The notes: generated from the sequence alone by a model not told the origin. A stretch of DNA of 64,000 nt from Sediminibacillus halophilus (GCF_900103695.1 NZ_FNHF01000001.1:682001-746000); one strand, 5' to 3'. Shown: positions 54,122 to 63,455, numbered from the stretch's first letter. Numbers and translations: made by a program.

Positions 54122-55552
54122 TCATTTATACTCCTCAATAATTGTTTCGAATTGCCTTTCAGCAATCAATTTTTGAAACCAGTAAGCCGACTTTTTAAGC
54201 TTGCGGTTCCTATTATCTTCTAAATTGATTTCGACAAGGCCATAACGATTTTTAAATGCATTCATCGGGGAAACATTATCAGAAAATGCCCACAACATAT
54301 ATCCAGTACAATTCACACCTTCTTCAACTGCTTTTAACAGCCACTTTAAATGATCACTGATAAATTCTATTCGGTAATCATCCTCAATCATGCCATCCTT
54401 ATTTTTAAAACGCTTTTCCTTTTCTACTCCCATTCCATTCTCAGCAATGAACCATTCGATATTGCCATATTCCTCTTTCATCCGAAGCGCCATATCGTAC
54501 ATAATCTGCGGATAAATTTCCCAGCCTCGGTAAGGGTTCATCTTTTTGCCGGGCAGGTCGAATTTTTCGTAATAATATGCCGGATGGAAAGGGGTCCGTT
54601 CGTTCCAAGCTGATGTACGAGCTTGTACTCGATGCGGAAAATAAAGATTGAGTCCTACATAATCAACTGTATTGGTTTGGATGATTTGCAGTTCCTCTTT
54701 GGTATGCTCGAATGTTATACCGTGTTTTTCCATCAATTCAAATAGTTCCTTTGGATATTCCCCTTTGATAGAGGGATCCAAAAAGACACGATTAAAAAAC
54801 AAATCGTAGATTCGGGCCGCCTCTTGATCGTGAGGGGCCGTAGATCGGGCATAAGTTACTTCTGGGTTTAGAATAACACCTATTTTTCCCCGTTTATTCA
54901 GCCCCGTCTTACGAAACAAAGCAACAACCTTGGCTGTTGCCAGTGCTTTGTTATAGTTCCATTGCATCCATTTCTTTGTATTCTGTTCAAACGGATAACG
55001 AATGGCATCCAAGTAAACCCTCGTTTGTACGACAACCGGTTCATTGAAAGTGAACCAGTGTTTAACTTTATCACCATATCGCTCGAACACTGTTTCTGCA
55101 TATTTTACGAACAGCTCGACAACATGCTCGGACCCCCACCCGCCATAGTTTTCAAATAAAACTGCTGGCACCTCGTAATGCTCCAGACAAAGCATCGGTT
55201 CTATTCCATTGGCAATCAATTCATTGATCATGTCATCAATATAGGCGGCATAATCTTCATCCACGACAGCATTTTCATAGTCTACTAGAAATCGCGACCA
55301 ATTAATCGAAGTCCGGAAGTGTGTGAGGCCGATTTCCTTCATATAACCGATGTCCTCCTTGTAGCGATTGCGAAAATCGGTTGCTACAGCAGGTCCATAC
55401 CCATCATGCCAGACGTTTTGATTGTTTTTGTACCATAAATCCAAATAGGAATCCTGACTATCTTTTTTTCCTGACCAACCTTCTGTCTGCCAGGCGGAAA
55501 CAGCCGCCCCCATTATGAAATTCTCTGGTACGTTAATCATTTTTGTTTGCAT
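54122..55552 (-). CDS. GH1 glycosidase (beta-glucosidase or 6-phospho-beta-glucosidase)
   Basis: The 476-residue GH1 enzyme has the start FIMGAAVSAWQTEGW, the acid/base Glu in HWFTFNEPVV and the nucleophile Glu in WFIAENGMGVEKEKRF. The C-terminal MLWAFSDNVSPMNAFKNRYGLVEINLEDNRNRK keeps a Lys and Tyr (KNRYG) where phosphoglycosidases contact the 6-phosphate, so either subtype is possible. No signal peptide. ATG 55552 with AAAAGGAGCGATAACC upstream. A ROK kinase follows, and a sugar importer lies upstream, supporting intracellular oligosaccharide cleavage. Confidence 0.92.
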   Translation of the reverse strand: MQTKMINVPENFIMGAAVSAWQTEGWSGKKDSQDSYLDLWYKNNQNVWHDGYGPAVATDFRNRYKEDIGYMKEIGLTHFRTSINWSRFLVDYENAVVDEDYAAYIDDMINELIANGIEPMLCLEHYEVPAVLFENYGGWGSEHVVELFVKYAETVFERYGDKVKHWFTFNEPVVVQTRVYLDAIRYPFEQNTKKWMQWNYNKALATAKVVALFRKTGLNKRGKIGVILNPEVTYARSTAPHDQEAARIYDLFFNRVFLDPSIKGEYPKELFELMEKHGITFEHTKEELQIIQTNTVDYVGLNLYFPHRVQARTSAWNERTPFHPAYYYEKFDLPGKKMNPYRGWEIYPQIMYDMALRMKEEYGNIEWFIAENGMGVEKEKRFKNKDGMIEDDYRIEFISDHLKWLLKAVEEGVNCTGYMLWAFSDNVSPMNAFKNRYGLVEINLEDNRNRKLKKSAYWFQKLIAERQFETIIEEYK

Positions 55553-55592
55553 GGTTATCGCTCCTTTTATAAATAACAAAATTTAATAATAG

Positions 55593-57152
55593 TCATTCTA
55601 CTTTGGCGGTGTTCCATTTTCGAAATTCTGTTGGTGTCATCCCCGCAAATTTTTTAAATACTTCTACAAAATATTTGTATTCATGGTAACCGACCTGCTC
55701 TGCGATTTCCCTTACTTTAAAAGGAGTGTCGGCAAGTAACGTCTTCGCTTGTTCGACCCGAAGCTCATTCACATATTCATTAAAATTCCTGCCAGTCCTT
55801 TGTTTGAACAAAGAACTGAAGTAATTTGGAGAAATATTGATAACATCGGCTACTTCGTGGGCTTTAATTTCTGAGGTGTAATATTTATTGATGTAGGCTT
55901 CTGCACGCTCCATCAGCCAGTCATTGTTTTCGGTACGAGTCAATTGGTACTGCTCCATCAACAATCGAACAGCTTCTTCAAATAGAACCCGGATTGCTTG
56001 ATACGTGTTGTGGTACTGAAAATCGAGCGGTTGTTGCAGAGACGGTCTCCTATCGATTTGTCTTCTCATCAACCCCTGACACCTTTCGTAGGCAGAGAAA
56101 ATAATCTCCCGGGCTGCAGTGGCCGTTTCTGAGAGAGAACAGGAATTTAAACAAAAACTGTTAAACAACTCATCCGTATGGCGCCTTACCTTGTCCTCTT
56201 CTCCTCGCAAAATAGAATCGATCAGCTTATCACTCGGAAAATCTGATGTCTTGCAACCGCTTTGCCATGAATCGGGCACTGGCAGATGGAGTATTCCTTG
56301 ATTAGCCAGTGGCAAAAATGATAGCGATTGATCAAACTGGCGATATACATTCGCTAGCTCATTCAGCTGAATATATCGATTATGGAGAAGAGCGTATAGC
56401 GGAAATTCTAATTCATTCATCCCCGAAACCAGAAGGCGTTCAATCTCTTCCATCTTTATTCCTTCCTGTTTTACAATCAGACTGGTCAACAACAAATTTT
56501 CCCCGGTAAAGAAAGAAATACAGGTTACTTCGCTTGTAGTAAAAATCCCGGAAATCCTTTCTTCCCATTGCCGTTTCCATTCAGTAAGCTGTTTGCGTCT
56601 TTCTTCTGTTAGTAGAATCGAGTAATTTTTTATTAAGGTAACAAAAGGGAATAGCTTTACTTTTTCACCAAGACTTTTGTCAGGAAAATGACTGACTGGT
56701 GTATCCATAACCTGGTAGTAAAGTTCATTTCTAATCGCTGACTCTTCCATCTGAGCATGACGGGAACGTTCTTCCAGAATATCTTCTGACACTTTTCTTA
56801 CTACCGTAATCAATTCATCTATGTCTACTGGTTTTAATAAGTAATCTTTCACACCAGCATGCATCGCTTGCTTAGCATATTCGAAGTCATCGTAACCGCT
56901 TAAAATGATGATACGGATTGCAGGGTAGTATTCAGCTAAATAAGCGGCAAGCTGTAAACCATCTTGATTTGGCATTCGCACGTCGGTTACAACGATATCT
57001 ACGTCATCAACAGCATTTATTTTTTTGATTGCGTCTAAGCCGTCATGTGCTGCTTCCGCGATTTCGATATTGTATTTTTCCCACGGGATTGTCTTTGTCA
57101 ATCCATTGCGGATAATCGGTTCATCATCGACGATTAGCATTTTACACGTCAT
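55593..57152 (-). CDS. YesN-like response regulator (CheY + AraC)
   Basis: The 519-residue protein has a receiver domain (MLIVDDEPIIRNGL, phospho-Asp in DIVVTDVRMPNQDG, Lys in LLKPVD) and a C-terminal AraC domain (NISPNYFSSLFKQRTGRNFNEYVNELRVEQAKTLL, VGYHEYKYFVEVFKKFAGMTPTEFRK). It should switch on the nearby glycosidase and importer genes. The ATG at 57152 lies 11 bases inside the kinase gene end, so translation is coupled; no strong separate ribosome binding site is present. Confidence 0.93.
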   Translation of the reverse strand: MTCKMLIVDDEPIIRNGLTKTIPWEKYNIEIAEAAHDGLDAIKKINAVDDVDIVVTDVRMPNQDGLQLAAYLAEYYPAIRIIILSGYDDFEYAKQAMHAGVKDYLLKPVDIDELITVVRKVSEDILEERSRHAQMEESAIRNELYYQVMDTPVSHFPDKSLGEKVKLFPFVTLIKNYSILLTEERRKQLTEWKRQWEERISGIFTTSEVTCISFFTGENLLLTSLIVKQEGIKMEEIERLLVSGMNELEFPLYALLHNRYIQLNELANVYRQFDQSLSFLPLANQGILHLPVPDSWQSGCKTSDFPSDKLIDSILRGEEDKVRRHTDELFNSFCLNSCSLSETATAAREIIFSAYERCQGLMRRQIDRRPSLQQPLDFQYHNTYQAIRVLFEEAVRLLMEQYQLTRTENNDWLMERAEAYINKYYTSEIKAHEVADVINISPNYFSSLFKQRTGRNFNEYVNELRVEQAKTLLADTPFKVREIAEQVGYHEYKYFVEVFKKFAGMTPTEFRKWNTAKVE

Positions 57153-58917
57153 TCCAATCACCCGATTCCTTGTTAATCTTTTGTTCCGGTTTCTTTTCCA
57201 GCAGTGGCAGCCTGACTTGCATCCAAGTTCCATTCGGGGAAGGTATATGATTTATTTTTCCATCCTCCTCAAAAGCCAGCAATAATCGTTCATGAAGCTG
57301 TTTCAGCGCAAAACCACTACCCTCATTTCCGTTTTCACTGTACGATAGGAAGCCTGCTCCGTTATCCACAACATCAATTAAAATTTGCTTCCCCTGTCTG
57401 TATCCCCTGATACGGAGTTCCCCTTGATAGGTAATATTTTTAAATCCATGGCGGATACTGTTTTCCACCAGGGGCTGTAGAATCTGCTTGATCGTGTATG
57501 CTTCGCCAATACCCGCATCATAAAAAATACTGTATCGAAGACGGCTCCCCATCCTGCTTTTCTGCAGTTCGAGATAATGCCGAATATAAGCAAATTCTTC
57601 GTCTAATTTGACCCACATATTCCCTTTGTTTAAGTTCATCCGGAACATTTTTGACAGCTGTTCAATCAGATGGCCTGTTTCCATGGCATTTTCCAACCTT
57701 GCTGTCCAGCGAATCATATCCAATGTATTATATAAAAAATGAGGATCTATTTGGTTTTGCATCGCTTGTAGTTCAGACTCTTTTTGTTTGATTTTCAGCT
57801 TGTATTCCTGGTTAATGTACACCTGGATCGTTTTCACCATCTGGTTGAAGCGCATACCGAGCTTGCCGATTTCGTCATTGGTGTTTACGGGGACATTGGC
57901 AGTGAAATCACCATTTTCCAGCTGTTTGGTCTGTTCGGTAAGTTCCAAGATACGTCGGATATTGAAAAAATAAAAACCGCCAAAAGCAACGGTGCCCAAT
58001 AACAATAGCAACAAAATCATATCCACAATGAGAGACCGTACATTATAAAGCTCCTGAACTACTTCCCCCTGGTTCACGACTGCCACTGAAAACCAATTCA
58101 TTCCGTCTATTTGTTTTTTCACGACTAAATAGCGGCTGTCCTTTGTTTCATAGCTGATCGATCGCTGACTGCTTGCGATAATTCGATCGATCAGCGTCTG
58201 ATCAGGGAATGGTTTACCAACCATATCTTCGTCAGGATGGAGTACTACATCGCCTTGATCCGTCATGACAAAAAAGTATCCCAGCCCACCTGCAGTTTCG
58301 CCTTTAACAGTTTGGTATAAATCCGCCTGGTCCAGTCGAATCCTTACTCTTCCGATTGGCTCTGTTATATGGTTGAGATCGTTTATTTCTCTCGAAAGGC
58401 TGATCACTTGTTTTTTTCCTTCCCAGTCACTTTCGACCTGATAGGAACCGCTCCAGGACAGACCACCGCCTTTCTCTGTGGCTGCCTGGTCTAACACAGC
58501 TTCATCCGCTGTGACTGGATTGCCAAAATGAAGCTTGTTTCCACTGCCTGATTCCAGCATGATAGAATCGATATAATCAAACGACGTTAACTGAAATGTG
58601 AAGTAACCTTTTATCCCCTCTTCAGCCCGCTTGTAGACCTCACTAGTCATTTCCGATTTTGACGAAGAGAAAAAAGTCCGGAAATTTTCGTCGTAAATCA
58701 TGAAGGAAGTCATATTTTCTACATTTCGTATAGCAGATGTCAACGTTTCCTCACTTGTTTCCAAGCGTCCGATAGTATGATCGGCTGCTTGTTGTTTAAA
58801 CGCTTTTGTAGTTTGGTAGTAGATCAAAGCACCGAAAAACATCGTCGGTAGAGTGATTAATATCAGGAAAACGGTGGCAAACTGTTTTTTTAATCCCCAT
58901 TGGCGGAACATTCGCAT
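57142..58917 (-). CDS. YesM-like sensor histidine kinase
   Basis: The membrane kinase of about 591 residues has a first helix at residues 13-33, an extracellular Cache-type sensor to about residue 280, a second helix (SLIVDMILLLLLLGTVAFGGFYFF) and a HAMP region. The His_kinase motif IDPHFLYNTLDMIRWTARLE follows, with ATP-binding boxes LQPLVENSIRHGFK, DVVDNGAGF and GSGFALKQLHERLLLAF. It forms a pair with the overlapping response regulator. An internal ATG at 58911 with AAGGATGG at better spacing could be the real start. Confidence 0.93.
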   Translation of the reverse strand: MRMFRQWGLKKQFATVFLILITLPTMFFGALIYYQTTKAFKQQAADHTIGRLETSEETLTSAIRNVENMTSFMIYDENFRTFFSSSKSEMTSEVYKRAEEGIKGYFTFQLTSFDYIDSIMLESGSGNKLHFGNPVTADEAVLDQAATEKGGGLSWSGSYQVESDWEGKKQVISLSREINDLNHITEPIGRVRIRLDQADLYQTVKGETAGGLGYFFVMTDQGDVVLHPDEDMVGKPFPDQTLIDRIIASSQRSISYETKDSRYLVVKKQIDGMNWFSVAVVNQGEVVQELYNVRSLIVDMILLLLLLGTVAFGGFYFFNIRRILELTEQTKQLENGDFTANVPVNTNDEIGKLGMRFNQMVKTIQVYINQEYKLKIKQKESELQAMQNQIDPHFLYNTLDMIRWTARLENAMETGHLIEQLSKMFRMNLNKGNMWVKLDEEFAYIRHYLELQKSRMGSRLRYSIFYDAGIGEAYTIKQILQPLVENSIRHGFKNITYQGELRIRGYRQGKQILIDVVDNGAGFLSYSENGNEGSGFALKQLHERLLLAFEEDGKINHIPSPNGTWMQVRLPLLEKKPEQKINKESGDWNDV

Positions 58918-58945
58918 CCATCCTTGCCCGAGTACTAGCTCTATC

Positions 58946-59827
58946 TTATCCCTTAACCGCCCCGGCTGTCATACCTTTTACGATTTCTTTTTCAAGCATT
59001 AAATAAATAGCGATTATTGGGATCAGTGACATGGTCAATCCTGCCATTTGTGCTCCATAGTTGGTGGTGAACTGACCAGCGAAATTTGCCAGCCCCAACG
59101 GCAATGTCTGGAAAGCAGGATCGTTAATCAGTACCAGGGCAAAGGAAAATTCATTCCAATTATAAATGAAGTTAAGAATGACCACAGTGGCAAGGGCCGG
59201 ACGGGACATTGGCAGCACAATGGACCAGAAAATCCGGAAAATGCCACATCCATCCATGATCGCTGACTCCTCAATGTCCTTTGGAAAAGCCTTCATAAAA
59301 CTTGTTAAAATGAAAATCGTTATCGGTAAATGAAAAGCAATATATGGGAATAACAAGGTGATCGGTGTATTCAACAATCCAAGATTACGCATTAGGATAA
59401 ACATTGGAACCAGGGTAGCATGAATAGGAATCAGCATTCCGAAAATAAAAAATGTATAAATAAATTTATTCATTTTAAAAGAGAATCTGGATAAAAAATA
59501 CGAAGCCAACGCCCCTATTAATACAGTGATAACAGTAGCAGCGACACAGATGAATATACTGTTCTTAAAAAGGACACCAAAGTTGGCTATTTCCCAAGCA
59601 TTTTGATAGTTTTCCAATACAAATTCTCTCGGAAATCCGAATTGGTTAACAGCAAATTCACTTTCTGACTTGAATGAATTGATGACCATCCAAATTATCG
59701 GATATGCATTTACAATGGCAAATAAGATTAGGACTATATAAATCATTAGCCGTTTCCAACCAGGCTTTTTACGGCTTTTTCGTCTTTCAATCTGTGATCC
59801 AGTCGACGTTTTTACTGTAGTTTCCAT
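58946..59827 (-). CDS. Sugar ABC permease (MalG type)
   Basis: The 293-residue protein has six transmembrane helices and the coupling motif DIEESAIMDGCGIFRIFWSIVLPMSRP, typical of MalG-like permeases of carbohydrate importers; the end KGMTAGAVKG is also family-like. AAAGGAGGACC precedes ATG 59827. It lies 13 bases after the companion permease gene and 28 before the histidine kinase start, all one direction. Confidence 0.94.
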   Translation of the reverse strand: METTVKTSTGSQIERRKSRKKPGWKRLMIYIVLILFAIVNAYPIIWMVINSFKSESEFAVNQFGFPREFVLENYQNAWEIANFGVLFKNSIFICVAATVITVLIGALASYFLSRFSFKMNKFIYTFFIFGMLIPIHATLVPMFILMRNLGLLNTPITLLFPYIAFHLPITIFILTSFMKAFPKDIEESAIMDGCGIFRIFWSIVLPMSRPALATVVILNFIYNWNEFSFALVLINDPAFQTLPLGLANFAGQFTTNYGAQMAGLTMSLIPIIAIYLMLEKEIVKGMTAGAVKG

Positions 59828-59840
59828 CTTGGTCCTCCTT

Positions 59841-60716
59841 TTACAACATTTTCCGTCCCAGTAATTTGGTGACAATAAAAATCAAAATTAAACTGAAGAA
59901 AAATATCACTACGGATACTGCGCTTCCATATCCATATTGCAGCTGGCTAAAGGTTTCATTGAACATATAAAGCGCCATTACGTCCGTCGAGTGGGATGGC
60001 CCGCCGTTTGTCATGACATAGATTAAATCGAAAGTTTTCAAACTGCCGGCTATACATAGAATGATTGCAACGATGATTGTATCCCATATCATCGGAACCG
60101 TTACCTTCCAGGTTGTCGTCCATTCGGAAGCGCCATCGATTCTTGCTGCCTCCAATACTTCTTCTGGTACATTTTGCAAAGCGGCAAGAAAAATAATTAA
60201 ATACAGGCCCACAAATTGCCAGATAACCGTCACACAAACAGCGATCATTGACCAGTTTGTATCACCGAGCCAGTTTTGTGCCAATCCTCCAAGACCGACC
60301 ATTCGAAGTAATTCATTGATCAAACCATTTTCCGAGTTGTAAATCAGGCTCCAGGTTAACGAGATGACTACAGTGGATAAAACGACAGGCAAAAAACCAA
60401 TTGTCCGGAAGATTTTCAGTCCCTTCAACTTTCTGTTCAATAACAATGCAATAAACAGAGCAATCGGTACTTGCCCCAATACGGAAGCCAATACGACGTA
60501 AATGTTGTTTTTTACCGAATTCCAAAACAAACCGTCTTGAAACAATGCTTGAAAGTTTGCCAAGCCCACAAATGACATTTCCGAAAATCCATTCCATTCC
60601 ATCACCGAATAATAAAACGATTGAATAATTGGCAGAATGGCAAATACGCTATAAATCAAGATAGCAGGTAATAAACCGATGATGATGGCCCCTTTTGTTT
60701 TTCCGGCTGCCTGCAT
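59841..60716 (-). CDS. Sugar ABC permease (MalF type)
   Basis: The 291-residue six-helix permease has the coupling motif EVLEAARIDGASEWTTTWKVTVPMIWDT and DLIYVMTNGGPSHSTDVMALYMF, both usual in MalF/UgpA-like proteins. It partners the MalG-type gene downstream. The start at 60716 is chosen for AAAGGAGG seven bases ahead; other in-frame ATGs lie further upstream. No ATPase gene is present, so a shared ATPase is likely. Confidence 0.93.
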   Translation of the reverse strand: MQAAGKTKGAIIIGLLPAILIYSVFAILPIIQSFYYSVMEWNGFSEMSFVGLANFQALFQDGLFWNSVKNNIYVVLASVLGQVPIALFIALLLNRKLKGLKIFRTIGFLPVVLSTVVISLTWSLIYNSENGLINELLRMVGLGGLAQNWLGDTNWSMIAVCVTVIWQFVGLYLIIFLAALQNVPEEVLEAARIDGASEWTTTWKVTVPMIWDTIIVAIILCIAGSLKTFDLIYVMTNGGPSHSTDVMALYMFNETFSQLQYGYGSAVSVVIFFFSLILIFIVTKLLGRKML

Positions 60717-60779
60717 CTCCATTCCTCCTTTTTTCATTGGAAAGGCCGCCATAATGGCAGCCTATCGCAATGAATTTGT

Positions 60780-62048
60780 TTACTCCGTTTCTTTCTCCAT
60801 CTCTTTCGCTAATTCTTCAGGCGTTTTTTCACCAAGGGTTATTGATTGTAAACCATTATTAATAATATCGGTCAGTTCCGGTGTCAATGTTGCATCATAG
60901 ACAGGTGCCAGTCCGCCTTGTGCAAAGCTGTTGGCTTCCTGAAATACTTGAGGAATACTATCATCCATTTCTACGTCAGCCGGGACGATGATGTTTGCTT
61001 TGACTAACTTTTGGAACATCTCATCACTGTAGAAAAACTTTAAGAATTTAAAAGCTGCTTCCTTTTTTTCTCCGCTCAAGTCACTGTTCAAGGCAATACC
61101 TCCGCCTGCAACACCGGCTATTTTGGCCGGATCGCCATCACCGCCTTCAAAGGATGGGAAAGGGGCGACTCCGATTGCATCTGGATCTTCGACACTGTCC
61201 AATATCGGGCCAATAGCCCACGAACCGGCAAAATGCATTGCCGTGTTGCCACTGACAAACTCGCTTCTCGATTGCGCTTCATCGATTGTGTTCATATTCC
61301 CATTAAACGCATCCATTTTCGATAATTCTTCAATGACAGACAATGCTTTGACAAATCGTTCATCTGTGAAGGATGCTTCACCATTCAACGCCTTTTCCAG
61401 AAAATCACTTCCGGTATAACGGTCTGCAATCGTCGATATATATACCGACTGAAGCGGCCAAATTGCTTTGTTCCCAAGAGCAATAGGTGTGACATTCTTT
61501 TCTTTCAATTTTTCGATCAGACTTTTCAGTTCTTCGTAAGTAGCAGGAAACGAATCAAAACCTGCCTCTGCCAATGCATCTTTATGGTAAAAAATCAGAC
61601 TGGTCTCACTGATATTTGCCGGAATCGCATAATGCTCTCCATCGATAGCATAATCCTTCAAGATACCTTCCGGAATTACCCCTTCCCACTCGTCGACAAT
61701 TTCATTTAAGGAAAGAAGTGCGTTTCCCTCTACCAACGGAGCAATTCGAGTACCCGGCCATACTCGGAACATATCAGGAAGCTGCTGTCCTGCAGCTTGT
61801 GTGCGCAGTTTGGTTTCATACTGGTCATGCGGGATACTTTCGATTTTCACTTCGATTCCTTCGTTTTCTTCATTGAATTTTTTGATCATATCTTTGTAAA
61901 CGGTATTCTCTGGCCGATCCTCTGTCCAGTCATTCCAAACGGTCAGTTCTATTACATCACTACCAGAAGCTTCATCGCTTTCTCCGCCACATGCAGCTAA
62001 ACTAATCAATATAAGTAAACTTGCCAACAGCCATCCTATTTTTTTCAT
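60780..62048 (-). CDS. Sugar-binding lipoprotein (ABC importer)
   Basis: The 422-residue lipoprotein has the signal MKKIGWLLASLLILISLAAC (lipobox Cys20) and the solute-binding features IELTVWNDWTEDRPENTVYK, LPDMFRVWPGTRIAPLVEGNALLSL, FAGSWAIGPILDSV and AAFKFLKFFYSDE. It feeds the MalF/MalG pair, with 63 bases to the first permease gene. A perfect cre box lies just upstream of its start. The sugar is unknown; the GH1 enzyme suggests a beta-glucoside. Confidence 0.94.
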   Translation of the reverse strand: MKKIGWLLASLLILISLAACGGESDEASGSDVIELTVWNDWTEDRPENTVYKDMIKKFNEENEGIEVKIESIPHDQYETKLRTQAAGQQLPDMFRVWPGTRIAPLVEGNALLSLNEIVDEWEGVIPEGILKDYAIDGEHYAIPANISETSLIFYHKDALAEAGFDSFPATYEELKSLIEKLKEKNVTPIALGNKAIWPLQSVYISTIADRYTGSDFLEKALNGEASFTDERFVKALSVIEELSKMDAFNGNMNTIDEAQSRSEFVSGNTAMHFAGSWAIGPILDSVEDPDAIGVAPFPSFEGGDGDPAKIAGVAGGGIALNSDLSGEKKEAAFKFLKFFYSDEMFQKLVKANIIVPADVEMDDSIPQVFQEANSFAQGGLAPVYDATLTPELTDIINNGLQSITLGEKTPEELAKEMEKETE

Positions 62049-62066
62049 TTCTTATCTCCTCCCGAT

Positions 62067-62080
62067 TGCTAGCGCTTACA
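62067..62080. promoter_or_regulatory. cre box before the second binding-protein gene
   Basis: On the minus strand TGTAAGCGCTAGCA fits the cre consensus TGWAARCGYTWNCW at every position. It lies 18 bases upstream of the start codon. Confidence 0.9.
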
Positions 62081-62254
62081 TAGTATTGTAACAGCTTTCA
62101 TTTTTCTCACTATCCTGTAAACCTACAAAATCATCCGAAAATTTACGAACTTGAAAAAAGCATTCTATCTATTTGGAAAACTTCATTTCATTCTGTTTTG
62201 CTGATTCTCTTGTCGCTACTTTCTAAGAAAAGAAATACCTCGCTCGGGTGTTAT

Positions 62255-62410
62255 TCTGCAGAGAAACTTAATTCGCAGATAATAATTATAATCCATAAAG
62301 AAAAACCGAACGGGCTCGAATTGCAAGTTTTCGAATCCTCGATCGGTTTTGCTTAACCACTATTTTTGTCCAGGCTTGTTTCTTTGTAATACACTAATTC
62401 ACCTATCGTT
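62255..62410. repeat. Intergenic repeat copy 2 with terminator-like hairpin
   Basis: This is the second copy of the element described at 52975-53110. The hairpin AAAAACCGAACG...CGATCGGTTTT spans 62301-62350, with an inner TCGAA pairing. It lies downstream of the DUF5392 gene on the minus strand and could end that transcript. The rest of 62049-62467 holds only the cre box. Confidence 0.7.
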
Positions 62411-62467
62411 CTTGAATAATTCTATGTGTACTTTTAAATTTCACCACCTGGCAGAATTTATTTCTCT

Positions 62468-62905
62468 TTATTCGTTTTCTTTCCGGTTTTTTTCTTCCTG
62501 AAGAAACTGTATAAACACGGACATGGCTAATACCGGTTGTTTTTTGATTGTTTCAATAAACCCTCGCTTTTGGTAATCATTGACTACATCACTTGCCTCA
62601 ATACGCTCCATAATTTGTTCACTGCTGACCTTCCTTATTTCTTTACGGATCATTTTTGCTTCTTTATACAGCGCTATGCCGATGGATCCTAATAAAGCAA
62701 ACAGTAAGAGCATGTAGACCATTTCGGTCCCTGCTCCATAACGATAAAGAAGGATGAACAAGTTACATACCGAAAAAACAATCAACGGAATGGATACAAG
62801 CGTAAAAATCGTATTCTTTTTTATCAACGATTTTGCCTTGCTCATTACTCCCTCAATTTCATGTTGGATATATCCAGGCATGTTCTGGAACATAAAGTTA
62901 TTCAT
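62468..62905 (-). CDS. DUF5392-type membrane protein
   Basis: The 145-residue protein has an amphipathic start (MPGYIQHEIEGVMSKAKSLIKKN), two membrane helices (TIFTLVSIPLIVFSVCNLFILLY and MVYMLLLFALLGSIGIALY) and a charged C-terminal half (MIRKEIRKVSSEQIMERIEASDVVNDYQKRGFIETI). This agrees with the DUF5392 group of bacilli, of unknown function. Its ATG shares one base with the stop codon of the FbpB-like gene, so the two are coupled. Both sit behind a manganese-type riboswitch. Confidence 0.82.
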   Translation of the reverse strand: MNNFMFQNMPGYIQHEIEGVMSKAKSLIKKNTIFTLVSIPLIVFSVCNLFILLYRYGAGTEMVYMLLLFALLGSIGIALYKEAKMIRKEIRKVSSEQIMERIEASDVVNDYQKRGFIETIKKQPVLAMSVFIQFLQEEKNRKENE

Positions 62906-63042
62906 CACTGTCCATCCCCCTTACCTGTTTTTAGGTATTTATCGTCCAACAATTTTTCAATCCTCTCCACTTCCTGTGAATTCCTGGTTAACTCTTGTTT
63001 ATTTTCTTCTATTAATGTCGAAAACGAAATATTCTTCCTCAT
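62905..63042 (-). CDS. FbpB-like small protein
   Basis: The 45-residue product starts MRKNISFSTLIEENKQELTR and continues with a heptad-like EVERIEKLLDDKYLK helix. This matches the pattern of the FbpB family of small proteins (MRK, then F..L..ENK..L, then E.IE..L). B. subtilis FbpB takes part in the iron-sparing response. AAGGAGG stands before the ATG. No CDS caller limit would normally include it. It is the first gene after the riboswitch. Confidence 0.7.
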   Translation of the reverse strand: MRKNISFSTLIEENKQELTRNSQEVERIEKLLDDKYLKTGKGDGQ

Positions 63043-63087
63043 GTTTTTTTCCTCCTTAACAGCTAGTTCCGCCTACATAAAACAAAA

Positions 63088-63115
63088 AGACCTATACCGA
63101 TTGCGGTATAGGTCT
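63088..63115 (-). terminator. Intrinsic terminator of the riboswitch expression platform
   Basis: On the minus strand AGACCTATACCG and CGGTATAGGTCT form a perfect 12-pair stem with a four-base loop, followed by TTTTTGTTTT. The left arm can also pair with GGTATAGGTCG just upstream (about 63139-63129), which would prevent the terminator: a classic switch arrangement. Confidence 0.85.
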
Positions 63116-63148
63116 GTTTAAATTAAAAAACGACCTATACCTCTCAAC

Positions 63149-63244
63149 AGGTAAGGTCTTGCTAACAACGAAAAGTTGCCAACAAAGCCGAGAGTGAAAA
63201 ACTCTGTATTGACGACTTTGCCGTAAAAGCTACTCCCCTTAAAG
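63149..63244 (-). promoter_or_regulatory. yybP-ykoY (Mn2+) riboswitch aptamer
   Basis: Read on the minus strand, the element starts AAGGGGAGUAGC and ends AGCAAGACCUUACC, the two conserved ends of the yybP-ykoY aptamer. AAGG and CCUU close P1. Between them lie two hairpins (CAGAGUUUUUCACUCUCG region and GGCAAC...GUUGUU). The family senses Mn2+ and usually switches on export or tolerance genes. Promoter, aptamer, terminator and genes follow in proper order. Confidence 0.85.
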
Positions 63245-63264
63245 GATTATTAATTTATAATAAT

Positions 63265-63293
63265 ATAATAGCAACGTCATGTTCAATTGTCAA
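63265..63293 (-). promoter_or_regulatory. SigA-type promoter of the riboswitch transcript
   Basis: On the minus strand a perfect TTGACA (63293-63288) is followed after 17 bases by TATTAT (63270-63265). Transcription would begin about 10 bases before the aptamer. Confidence 0.8.
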
Positions 63294-63455
63294 ACTATTA
63301 TGTGCTTTAATTAGTGACACCTCTGTTTTATCTCTATTACTGATTCCCAGCGCGGTCGTCCGATGAAGAGATTTTCCTTCGCTCGCAATGCAAGCCTGAT
63401 TTCTTTCTTTTTTTAATTCAAGAAGGGATAATACACTTTAAGGAGGAATGATACC

